A program made the position numbers and the translations under genes. Under the pieces are notes generated by a model, which was given only the letters and a program-made list of their open reading frames with translations, was not told the origin of the DNA and ran no database searches. From Candidatus Litorirhabdus singularis (GTDB lineage Bacteria; Pseudomonadota; Gammaproteobacteria; Pseudomonadales; Halieaceae), in assembly GCF_026262625.1 (NCBI RefSeq), contig NZ_SHNN01000001.1, forward strand, positions 1,488,001-1,552,000: 64,000 nt of DNA, written 5' to 3'. Shown here in pieces: positions 27,804 through 35,483 of this stretch; the first letter of the stretch is position 1; each line of letters starts with the position of its first letter.

Positions 27804-29231
27804 TCAGGCTTGGAGTTGCTTCCATGCCTGTATTTTTCGGTAAAGAGTGGACGGAGCTATCTCAAGCAGGCCTGCTGCGCGATTGACGTTATTATCGCAG
27901 GCTGCTATCGCGGCCTCGATGGCCTTTTTTTCCGTCACCCACAAAGGTTCAATTTGTTGCCGTCGAGCCAGGTGTGAGTATTCAGGGGCGACCAGCTTTG
28001 ATACGGACGCGGTTGTGGCTGCACTTATGTCCGCCGGTGTCTGATTGATGCCGAGCGGGCCGCTGGTGATTGAGGTTGGCAGCGTTGCTTCAGTCACCAG
28101 TTGGCCATCATTCAGTACCACGACCTGTTGCATGGCATTCTGCAGTTGCCTCACATTTCCCGGCCAGGGGTAGCGACGAATCACCGCAGCTGCGTCCTCG
28201 GAAAATCCTTCGAAATGCTTGCCCGCCTGCTCGCCAAAGTGTTGCAGGAAGTGATTGGCAAGCATCAAGACGTCATCTTCACGCTCACGTAGTGGAGGCA
28301 TGTGCAAAGGCACTACGTGTAAACGGTAGAACAGGTCTTCGCGAAAGCGACCTTCGCTCACCTCTGCAAGTGGGTTGCGGTTAGTCGCGCAAACAAACCT
28401 TATGTCGACTGTTTCAAGTGTGTTGCTGCCGACCTTGCGAAAGGTGCCGGTTTGGATGAAGCGTAAGAGCTTTTTTTGCAGCTCCAGGCTCATTTCACAT
28501 ATCTCGTCCAGAAAGAGTGTGCCGCCGTTAGCGATACTGGCTGCGCCCTCGCGATTGGCGCTGGCCCCGGTGAATGCGCCTTTGACGTGGCCAAACAGCT
28601 CGCTTTCCATCAGTTCACTGGGGATCGCGCCGCAGTTAATGGCGATGAACTCCGCGTCACGTCGCGGGCTTTGTTGGTGGATGCCCTCCGCAGCCAGCTC
28701 CTTTCCCGTTCCGCTTTCCCCAACGATGAATCCGGTAGCATCGCTGAGGGCGAGCGAGTCGATGGTTTTGTAGACTGACTGCATGGCCAGAGATTTGCCA
28801 ATGAAGTTGCAATAACTGTCCCTCTCCAGTTGAGCCAATTCCTGCGCTCGCTTGCCTAGTTGTAACCGCGCCGCGGTGTTGTCCAAGGTTACTTTGAGGC
28901 GGGCGGCGTCGAATGGTTTTGTCAGAAAATCAGAGGCGCCTGCCTGAATGGCTTTCACAGCCATATCGGAAGTGCCAAAGGCAGTCATTACGATAACTTT
29001 CGGCGGATGTTCCTGACTGGCAGCTTCGGTCAGGAAATCCAAGCCATTACCATCTGGCAATTCGACATCCAGAAGCACAATGTCAGGTTGGAAGGCTGAC
29101 AGCGCCGTGTGTGCCATGCCCAGCGTTTCAACAGATGCCAGGTGATAATCTGTATCTTGCAGATAGGCGCTGTAGATGGCCGATAGAGTTACGCTGTCTT
29201 CAACCATTAGTACTTTTATCGGGGTGCTCAT
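27804..29231 (-). CDS. LuxO-family sigma-54-dependent response regulator
   Basis: A 475-residue NtrC-class activator. The receiver domain has phospho-acceptor Asp55 (VLLDVELPDG). The AAA+ domain has Walker A GESGTGKE (about 170-177), the sigma-54 contact loop GAFTGA (217-222), and TLFLDEICEM with LRFIQTGTFRKVG. The DNA-binding helix-turn-helix at the end reads NRAAGLLEIAPSTLYRKIQAW. Compared with Vibrio LuxO from memory, nearly every AAA+ block and the PLWVTEKKAIEAAIAAC linker correspond, so I place it in the LuxO branch rather than generic NtrC. It is first in a three-gene operon with H-NOX and the kinase. The 393-bp region upstream holds LuxO-like sites and a sigma-54-like promoter, so it may control itself. 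Confidence 0.9.
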   Translation of the reverse strand: MSTPIKVLMVEDSVTLSAIYSAYLQDTDYHLASVETLGMAHTALSAFQPDIVLLDVELPDGNGLDFLTEAASQEHPPKVIVMTAFGTSDMAVKAIQAGASDFLTKPFDAARLKVTLDNTAARLQLGKRAQELAQLERDSYCNFIGKSLAMQSVYKTIDSLALSDATGFIVGESGTGKELAAEGIHQQSPRRDAEFIAINCGAIPSELMESELFGHVKGAFTGASANREGAASIANGGTLFLDEICEMSLELQKKLLRFIQTGTFRKVGSNTLETVDIRFVCATNRNPLAEVSEGRFREDLFYRLHVVPLHMPPLREREDDVLMLANHFLQHFGEQAGKHFEGFSEDAAAVIRRYPWPGNVRQLQNAMQQVVVLNDGQLVTEATLPTSITSGPLGINQTPADISAATTASVSKLVAPEYSHLARRQQIEPLWVTEKKAIEAAIAACDNNVNRAAGLLEIAPSTLYRKIQAWKQLQA

Positions 29232-29308
29232 TGGTTCCTCGCTGCGGTTCGAATGGAACCGGTTTTTTCCTATCTGCGTTTTCGGGTTAAACGCATGTCT
29301 ATATGGTA

Positions 29309-29324
29309 GTCAACTATTGTGCCA
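29309..29324 (-). promoter_or_regulatory. Sigma-54-like promoter for the regulator operon, weaker
   Basis: The minus strand reads TGGCACAATAGTTGAC. The -24 element TGGCAC is perfect, but the -12 element is TTGA rather than TTGC, so activity is uncertain. An alternative sigma-70 reading uses TTGACT as -35 with a poor -10 17 bp later. The start codon is 78 bp downstream. Confidence 0.45.
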
Positions 29325-29455
29325 CCTCTCCCATTATGCGATTTACATTACCAGGAAGTTCTTATCTTATTGATAATTAAGGAAATATTACTTTGCTCGC
29401 GTGTGGTTGAGGGCGCCCAAGCAGAGGCTGCCAGGATTTATTGCCGCATAATTAG

Positions 29456-29480
29456 TCGCAAAACGCAATTCATAATGCGA
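29456..29480. promoter_or_regulatory. Two LuxO-like activator sites upstream of the regulator operon
   Basis: TCGCAAAACGCAA at 29456-29468 fits the dyad T(T/C)GC(A/G)NNN(T/C)GC(A/G)A. It is joined directly to a weaker copy at 29468-29480 (reverse TCGCATTATGAAT). They lie 132-156 bp upstream of the -24 element at 29324, a normal enhancer distance, and suggest autoregulation. Confidence 0.55.
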
Positions 29481-29624
29481 AGATAGACTGAATGGCCTCT
29501 GCCCCGGAATATACAGGGTGCTAGCGATGGGCTTAGCAGGGCTGGCAACGGTGCATCTTCAGGTCAGCTATGGGGTTCATCAAAGCAGTGACTACCGTTG
29601 ATGGCCCCAGTGTGAACTGCTGAG

Positions 29625-31211
29625 TTATTTGTAGTCGTGTCCCTCGGCGGCAATACTGGCGAGGAAGGTCTTGTCATCGATGAAAAGAACCTGCTCGCCC
29701 AATCCGGTCATATGGAACATTTGGCGCGCATTGGCGTTCGCGCCGCTGATGAGAATGGCGCCGCTGCGGCTGGCCTGCTGAGCGACTATCAACGGATGGA
29801 GCTCGGCGATTGCGGTGCTTTCCAGGAGTGTGACGTTGCGCAAATCAAGGATGCAGGTGCGGTTGCGTGTTGCGTGTTGCAGGCATTCGATAAAGCCCAG
29901 TGCTGTCAGGCCGTCGCCGCTGACGCGACCGGAGAGGAAGATCAGTGTCGTTTCGCTCATGACATAGCTCTTGCACCCGATCGTCTGCTGTTGGTTACCC
30001 TGTGGTGAGTCGGAAAGCGTGCTGAGGGTGTCACCGTTACCGTCTTCGCCGAGGACGTCCATGATACGAGACGCGGCCAGCTGGCGCTTTACTGTCTTGC
30101 TCATGCCCAGCATTGAGATGTCGTTTTGTGGGTCTTGCAGTAGTTGGGCAAGACGGAAAAACTCTTGCTGGCCGGAAGAGTGGATATGCTTCACCAGACT
30201 AAAATCCAACAAGCGTAGTGCGGTATTGGCATGGGCCCGTTGCAGTGAAGCGACCAGCTCCTCCAGGTAAGCAGCAGTTACCACAGCTGGCAGCTGCAAT
30301 ACCTCCAGCGACTGATTGCGTGAAGACCAGACTGAATTCCAGCGTATGCGGGGCGGTTCGTTATCCACTGCTACTTGATACAACAACTCTTGCTTGGCTC
30401 GGTAGTAGATTAGTGGCGCTGTGAGTACTCCCAGTTTAAACAGCCCGACCGCATAGCGTCGCCAAAGTCTCTGTGGATCTTGTGTGATGCGAAAGAGCCA
30501 TTCCAGGTTGAGCTTCTGTATCCATGGGGGGGCGCGTTTGACCGAGCCGGTGATGAATTCGAATGTGCCGCCCACGCCTATAGCTACCGGTACTTCTAAC
30601 TTATGGCGATTGCGGTTGAACCACAATTCCTGTTTCGGGTTACCCAGACCTACAAATAGAATGTCGGCACCCGAACTGTTGATTGTCTGCAGCACTTTGG
30701 CGTCATCCTCAGCGAAATCGACTAAAGAAGCGCCGTCAGTGTGTATGAAGGGCGCACAGGTGCCCGCGATCTTAAGTTTTGGATTGGCCTCCTGCAGTGA
30801 TTCCGCTGCCGCTGCCGCCACACCTTCGCCACCGCCGAGTAGAAACAATGATAGGCCTTCGTCCGCCGCGCGCAGCGCCAGCGCTGGTGTGAGATCGGAC
30901 CCGGTGACTCGTTGCTGCAGGGGTTTACCCATTATTTTGCTAAGTAAGATAATAGGAAAACCATCGGCTGTTACCATGTCGGAGGTGCGCAGTACGTTGA
31001 GTAGCTCCGGATGACGCGGACGGGAAAATGCATAGCCCAGTGAATTCACCAGGAAATCCACGTTCAGGGTAGAGACAAGGCGTGACTCACCATCGCGATT
31101 TTTTGCCATGTCTATAATGCGGTCGGTGGCCTGTCGCAGCGACAAGTTGTCCACAGGAATGCCCAGTGAATTGACGCAGTCGCGTGTCCGGGGGTAAGTG
31201 ATTGTGCTCAT
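29625..31211 (-). CDS. WecG/TagA-type glycosyltransferase fused to tandem STAS-like domains
   Basis: A 528-residue fusion. Residues about 1-250 are a GT26 enzyme with VSTLNVDFLVNS, SDMVTADGFPIILLSK, RVTGSDLTPAL, LFVGLGNPKQELWFNRN and GVGGTFEFITG. Such enzymes transfer N-acetylmannosamine(-uronate) or related sugars to a lipid carrier. After a membrane-proximal linker (FKLGVLTAPLIYYRAKQ), two segments look like STAS domains. The first has RLLDFSLVKHIHSSGQQEFFRL, where the usual Asp of DSSG is His; the second has CILDLRNVTLLESTAIAELHPL. STAS domains bind nucleotides or partner regulators, so the fusion could regulate the enzyme. The ATG at 31211 is chosen over a TTG 15 bp upstream because GGAG precedes it. 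It follows the SLBB export gene by 121 bp. Confidence 0.82.
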   Translation of the reverse strand: MSTITYPRTRDCVNSLGIPVDNLSLRQATDRIIDMAKNRDGESRLVSTLNVDFLVNSLGYAFSRPRHPELLNVLRTSDMVTADGFPIILLSKIMGKPLQQRVTGSDLTPALALRAADEGLSLFLLGGGEGVAAAAAESLQEANPKLKIAGTCAPFIHTDGASLVDFAEDDAKVLQTINSSGADILFVGLGNPKQELWFNRNRHKLEVPVAIGVGGTFEFITGSVKRAPPWIQKLNLEWLFRITQDPQRLWRRYAVGLFKLGVLTAPLIYYRAKQELLYQVAVDNEPPRIRWNSVWSSRNQSLEVLQLPAVVTAAYLEELVASLQRAHANTALRLLDFSLVKHIHSSGQQEFFRLAQLLQDPQNDISMLGMSKTVKRQLAASRIMDVLGEDGNGDTLSTLSDSPQGNQQQTIGCKSYVMSETTLIFLSGRVSGDGLTALGFIECLQHATRNRTCILDLRNVTLLESTAIAELHPLIVAQQASRSGAILISGANANARQMFHMTGLGEQVLFIDDKTFLASIAAEGHDYK

Positions 31212-31332
31212 ATCAAATGTCTCCAAGTTAGGGACTGCAATGTCCCGCTAAAATTAGTGGCTGCCGGTTATGCGGTGTTAGATGCTTTGGCCGGGCAGCG
31301 GTAGGTTTGCGTAAGCAATATGTCCTTATGTG

Positions 31333-34296
31333 TCAGAGGACGATGCCGGCGAGAATTGCCGAGCGCACCAATGTGTCGACCCAGGTCTGCGCTTTCTCGG
31401 TACCGTTCATGCGGTCCACGTCCAGAGGTACATATATTTTCGCGCCGGGCATGACAGACTTTCGCGCCATGCGGGATGAATTACGGCTGCCTTTGTAGTT
31501 CATCACTTCGCCATTGGCCTGAATAACATAGGTATGCTTGAGCCGCCCCAGTGTTGTGTGGCCGCCACTCATATCGACATAGTCACTGATCTTGCGGTCC
31601 TCGTCGTACAGGTGCGAAGTGGGAACATAAACCTGACCCGCAACTTGTACATAATCAGGGGTATGCGGCACAGTGAGGATGTCGCCATCCTCCAGCGCGA
31701 TATTGTGTTTGGCACTGCATGTCAGTGCGCGCTCCAGATCTATCACCATGCGACCATTTGCTGTGGCCTTTTCAAGCTGGCTTATGGCTTTCAGGTAATC
31801 CTGTTTACCCGCCCATTCCGACGGTGCTTTTTCAGTTTTATTGAAACCTTGAGAGAGAGATAGTTCTATCATCAGCTCGTCCAGTTGCCCGTGCAGCTCG
31901 TCCAGCGTTTCCTGCTGCATTTCGCGCACCGACCCGCGGGTAAACTCTGCGCCGAAGATATAGGCCTGTGGCGTTAGACCCTCAGCCCGCTGCATTACCT
32001 CACATAGGCTCTCGCCGCGGTTGATGGCATATACTCCTGGTCGCTCCACTTCGCCGATGAGAGTTACTGTGGCGCGCTCTACCCACCCTGATTTCTCTGT
32101 AAAAGTGAGCTGGTCCATCGGTTTGAGAAACGGATTCAGTTGGTCGTCGGTGTAGTGAACTAAATCGGCATCGCTGTCACTGGGGTTGATTTCTGTGGTC
32201 GACATTCTGCGCGTGAGGTCACACAGGCCCAGCAGTGTGCCGCTATCCAGATTGAGGTGCTCAATTGCGTTGTCGTCATCTGTGTAGCGCTGAACCCGCG
32301 AAAGCTCGGCGCCTAGGCCATAGGCTTTCCGGGTCAGGCCCTGCGCCGCGCAGAGTAGGTCGCTGGCGCGCATGCCGCGAGTCAAAGGGTATGTCCCGGA
32401 GTGCATAACTTCACCTTGTATCGTCACAAGTTGTTCGTCTGCTCCGTAACTTGCTTGCTGTCGCAGGAGGTCTATCTCATCATTTAGCAGCTCAGAGCGA
32501 CTGCCCTTATCATCGAAGAAATACAATCTGTCGCCCGGCTCTATCGCCAAGTTTGCTGGCGATTCCGGGTTGGTGATTGCCGCGGCGATATTGAATGTGA
32601 TGGCATCGATAGAGCGGCTCGGATGGCGGGTTCGCGCTATAACCCCATAGAACATGTCTGCGCCGGGTTTTAGGCCTCCGGCCAAAGCCATGACGTTGAG
32701 CAGGCGCGCGCCTTCCTGCAGCGGCAGTCGACCGTTGTAGCGCACCGCACCGCGGGCCTCTACTACCCGCGCTGGACGATAGTCGGTGGCCTGTACATCC
32801 AGCTCCCGCACAATATTAGCCAACTCATCTTCACGATTCTGGTCAAGCTTGAAAACGATCAATTGGTCTCGCGACTGCAGTCTAATGTCGTCCTTGCCGC
32901 CAGGAGTGGTTAGCGCAGCGACCAGGTCCACATACATGGCTTCTGTGCGCAGGGTGCGAGGGTTCTCGCGCTTGATCAGTAGGAAGTCGAGGTCGGCGCC
33001 TGGCTGTAGCTCATCGGCACCGGTGACAATATCTGATACGCGCATGCCAGACCTGAACTGATAGCCGCCGGGTCGTTTGACATGGCCAGACAGCAGTACC
33101 ACGTCCGATAATTCGTCTTCCAGAGATAGGACCCTTAGGAGATCGCCCGTATAAACCTTGGTGTTCAGAATGGCCTTCTCGCCGGCGACCCCGCTCTTTG
33201 CGGAAAAATCGATTAGAGTGCGGGTGCCGCCCGACTGAATTCGCTCAATATGCGAGTGTGTCAACGAAGCGGTAGGCAGCAGCCCGCCGGACATCGCGAT
33301 AACCTGTTCTACAGTTTGCTCGCCGCTCAATTCATAGATAGCGGGCCGCTGTACTTCGCCGCCTACATAGACGATTGGACCAATAGGCGGCACAAAAATC
33401 GTATCGTTGTGGGTCAGAAAGACTTCCTGGTCCATTCGCCCCCGCAGTAGCAAGTTATAGAAATCTAGTTTGGCGATGCGCTTGCCATTTCTGATGAGCT
33501 CAATATTGCGCAGCGAGCCTGTGTGGCGTATGCCACCCGTTGCCAGTAGTGCGTCTATGGTGGTGGAAAGTCCGCTTACGATATAGACTCCAGGCTGCAT
33601 GACATCGCCAGCCAGGCGAATCTGAACGGTTCGCAACTGTCCCATGGTGACCACGGCTTTGACGCCAATCACGCGACTTTCAAAACCGCTGGTGATCAGT
33701 TCCTCTGCTTCATCAAAGGTCAGACCTGCCAGCTGCACGGGGCCGTACTCGGGTACCAGGATGTTACCGTCTCGCGTGACAACCAATTTGTACTCCACGT
33801 TCCGCTTGCCGAACAACTGCACGATAATGCTATCCCCGGGGCCAATCTGATAATTCAATGGCACCGGGATGCCTGCCAAGGGCGCATATGTGCTCGGCAC
33901 ACGGCCAAAGATGTCGTAGCCGAATTGCTCCAAATCAGAGTGCAGCACCTGATCTTGCTGCTTATCTTGCAAGCTTAATGGTCCACTTTTTTCATCTGCC
34001 ATTTGCTCTAGCCTGGAGTCTTCGGTGTCGGTCAGAATGTTGGTGGCAGCTGCCGGTGGCTGTGTAAGGTCCGTTAGGGGATCATCCTGGCCGCTCGGGG
34101 CCGCTTGTGCGTAGGCGCGTTGCTGCACGGTCTGCAGAGACTCAATAAAGGGGAGGTAGGCGTCATTGACGCCAAAGGTCTGTACCGAGGTCATTGTGCA
34201 TGCCAGATAAAATGCGCCTCGGGTTGCTCCGGCAAGCCGCAAGGTGAAGGGCGTGCTTTGTAGTGCAGTAAGCGCTAGTTTGTGGAACTGTTTCAT
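31333..34296 (-). CDS. Large SLBB-domain polysaccharide export protein (Wza-like)
   Basis: A 987-residue exported protein. The N-terminal region is followed by a poly-export domain (about 145-230, YQIGPGDSIIVQLFGKRN and DGNILVPEYGPVQLAGLT). About seven SLBB-type units then recur, each with a core like VxxxGxVxxPGxYxxxxGxxxxDxIxxAGGL: VQIRLAGDVMQPGVY, VYVGGEVQRPAIY, VVLLSGHVKRPGGY, VEARGAVRYNGRL, VTIQGEVMHSGTY, VTLIGEVERPGVY and VQVAGQVYVPTSHL. Typical Wza is about 380 residues with two SLBB units, so this belongs to the long class found in marine bacteria. It probably forms or lines the periplasm-to-outer-membrane channel for the polymer. A sigma-54 promoter and three activator sites lie directly upstream. 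The signal peptide is not clear-cut; FYLAC at residues 29-33 is only lipobox-like. Confidence 0.87.
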   Translation of the reverse strand: MKQFHKLALTALQSTPFTLRLAGATRGAFYLACTMTSVQTFGVNDAYLPFIESLQTVQQRAYAQAAPSGQDDPLTDLTQPPAAATNILTDTEDSRLEQMADEKSGPLSLQDKQQDQVLHSDLEQFGYDIFGRVPSTYAPLAGIPVPLNYQIGPGDSIIVQLFGKRNVEYKLVVTRDGNILVPEYGPVQLAGLTFDEAEELITSGFESRVIGVKAVVTMGQLRTVQIRLAGDVMQPGVYIVSGLSTTIDALLATGGIRHTGSLRNIELIRNGKRIAKLDFYNLLLRGRMDQEVFLTHNDTIFVPPIGPIVYVGGEVQRPAIYELSGEQTVEQVIAMSGGLLPTASLTHSHIERIQSGGTRTLIDFSAKSGVAGEKAILNTKVYTGDLLRVLSLEDELSDVVLLSGHVKRPGGYQFRSGMRVSDIVTGADELQPGADLDFLLIKRENPRTLRTEAMYVDLVAALTTPGGKDDIRLQSRDQLIVFKLDQNREDELANIVRELDVQATDYRPARVVEARGAVRYNGRLPLQEGARLLNVMALAGGLKPGADMFYGVIARTRHPSRSIDAITFNIAAAITNPESPANLAIEPGDRLYFFDDKGSRSELLNDEIDLLRQQASYGADEQLVTIQGEVMHSGTYPLTRGMRASDLLCAAQGLTRKAYGLGAELSRVQRYTDDDNAIEHLNLDSGTLLGLCDLTRRMSTTEINPSDSDADLVHYTDDQLNPFLKPMDQLTFTEKSGWVERATVTLIGEVERPGVYAINRGESLCEVMQRAEGLTPQAYIFGAEFTRGSVREMQQETLDELHGQLDELMIELSLSQGFNKTEKAPSEWAGKQDYLKAISQLEKATANGRMVIDLERALTCSAKHNIALEDGDILTVPHTPDYVQVAGQVYVPTSHLYDEDRKISDYVDMSGGHTTLGRLKHTYVIQANGEVMNYKGSRNSSRMARKSVMPGAKIYVPLDVDRMNGTEKAQTWVDTLVRSAILAGIVL

Positions 34297-34333
34297 GTAG
34301 CTGGCTCTGTCTTGATTGGTATCCCCTGTGTTA

Positions 34334-34351
34334 TTGCAATAGCAATGCCAA
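34334..34351 (-). promoter_or_regulatory. Sigma-54 promoter of the SLBB export gene
   Basis: Minus strand TTGGCATTGCTATTGCAA: -24 TTGGCA and -12 TTGCA with 10 bp between GG and GC. The predicted start site near 34324 lies about 28 bp before the ATG at 34296. It would also serve the STAS-fused glycosyltransferase. Confidence 0.75.
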
Positions 34352-34434
34352 CAATGAGAACTAAATAATAGTCAATAAAAACAATTAGATAGAGTTCCTC
34401 TTATTATTCGAGTCGGGTGGTTTTGCAATGTGGT

Positions 34435-34517
34435 TCGCGAATTGCGAAAACTGATTTTTTGCGAATTGCGAAAATAGACTGTATCGGCACTGCAAGCTCG
34501 CTAGTCGCACAATGCAA
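34435..34517. promoter_or_regulatory. Cluster of three LuxO-like activator sites
   Basis: Three 13-bp dyads fit T(T/C)GC(A/G)NNN(T/C)GC(A/G)A: TCGCGAATTGCGA at 34435-34447, TTGCGAATTGCGA at 34459-34471 and TCGCACAATGCAA at 34505-34517. The first two are 24 bp apart, about two helical turns. The nearest is 85 bp upstream of the -24 element of the export gene promoter, ideal for looping by an NtrC-class activator. Confidence 0.7.
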
Positions 34518-34553
34518 TAGCTGAAACCTATTGGCAGTTAAACTGAGGGAGCC

Positions 34554-35483
34554 TCAGTTATAAGGCAGGTAACGGTCGACCCATGGGGGCGGGTCTACCG
34601 AGAGCGATAGCAGTGACTGGATATCCTCGCCGTAGTGCTTGCGCAGTTGATCACTCAAGTGATCGGGTAAGGACATGGGGTCGCCGCTTTTGCGGACATT
34701 CCACTGCTCATATTGAAAGCGTAGGCGTCCGCGGTGGGCGTCGGGCAACAGTTGCCAGAGTCTGTATAGCAGCCCGCGATCGCGCAGCCAGCTGCGCACG
34801 GAATTTGGGACTCGATTACTGGCGCCGCCGCGATGGATGACTTCTCCCAGTGTGGGTGGACGAAAGCCAACGGGTAAACCAATGAACGCCAGCAGGCGAT
34901 CGAGCGTGGCTGCCGGGTCGTTCTCCAGGTCCTCTGTGTAGAGCACCAGTAGTTGTTGGGGGCTAAAACAGGCGGAGAATTTTTTTAGAATGCGTCCGTA
35001 TTCACTCCATGCTACGTAGAAATCTGCCTCGGATTCATAACCATTAGCGTGATCAGGCAGAACCAGCTCTTGCCCCTCTTTCGGTTCGGTGTTGGACAGC
35101 AGTGACGCGATGGCCTCGGAGAATTCTCGCTGCTCGGTATCTCGCCGTTGTCCCATGCGAAAGTGCGACCAGGTTCGCTGCATGGGGTCACGTAGAATGG
35201 CAACCAGCTTGGTATCAGGCATAAGCTTGTGTATGCGGGCGGCGGCATTGGGATCAGACATGTATTGGGGGGTGGCTTTGCCCCACAACTTTTCATTTTG
35301 CTCTGGGCCGAACTTGTCTTGCGCAAAAGCCTGCCAGTTCTCCGCTGAACAATCGTCGCCGGTAAAAAACGGTACCTCTTTCTCCAGTGGCATAGCGATG
35401 TCCGGGTGACTGCGCAAATGCTCGAACAGTGTGGTCGTGGCACATTTTTGTGCGCCGATAATCAGGAAGTCCAGTGGTTTCAC
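34554..35483 (-). CDS. Sulfotransferase of the exopolysaccharide locus
   Basis: A 309-residue PAPS-dependent sulfotransferase. The 5'-phosphosulfate loop FLIIGAQKCATTTLFEHLRSHP opens the protein, KEVPFF follows, and the 3'-phosphate motif is in KLVAILRDPMQRTWSHFRMGQR. The heparan-sulfate-type C-terminal region (LLVLYTEDLENDPAATLDRLLAFIGL) is also present. No TPR domain is attached, unlike the other three sulfotransferases in the window. Its stop lies near the export gene's control region, and its start overlaps the flippase gene by 4 bp, so it is in the GT4-Wzx operon. The natural reading is that the polymer's sugars are sulfated before or during export. Confidence 0.87.
   Translation of the reverse strand: MKPLDFLIIGAQKCATTTLFEHLRSHPDIAMPLEKEVPFFTGDDCSAENWQAFAQDKFGPEQNEKLWGKATPQYMSDPNAAARIHKLMPDTKLVAILRDPMQRTWSHFRMGQRRDTEQREFSEAIASLLSNTEPKEGQELVLPDHANGYESEADFYVAWSEYGRILKKFSACFSPQQLLVLYTEDLENDPAATLDRLLAFIGLPVGFRPPTLGEVIHRGGASNRVPNSVRSWLRDRGLLYRLWQLLPDAHRGRLRFQYEQWNVRKSGDPMSLPDHLSDQLRKHYGEDIQSLLSLSVDPPPWVDRYLPYN

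Larger units (their letters stand above)
29232..29624. other. Regulatory intergenic region before the signalling operon
   Basis: 393 bp between the end of the STAS-fused glycosyltransferase gene and the LuxO-type regulator, with no coding frame I trust. It holds a sigma-54-like promoter and two activator sites, listed separately. A 20-bp stretch at 29476-29495 (TGCGAAGATAGACTGAATGG) recurs with 17 of 20 matches at 34467-34486 in front of the export gene. I looked for a Qrr-like small RNA and did not find a convincing promoter-hairpin-terminator set. Confidence 0.5.

Noticed and set aside
29232-29624. A Qrr-like small RNA gene next to the LuxO-type regulator
   Set aside because: No -24/-12 promoter facing a hairpin-rich stretch ending in a T tract was found on either strand.
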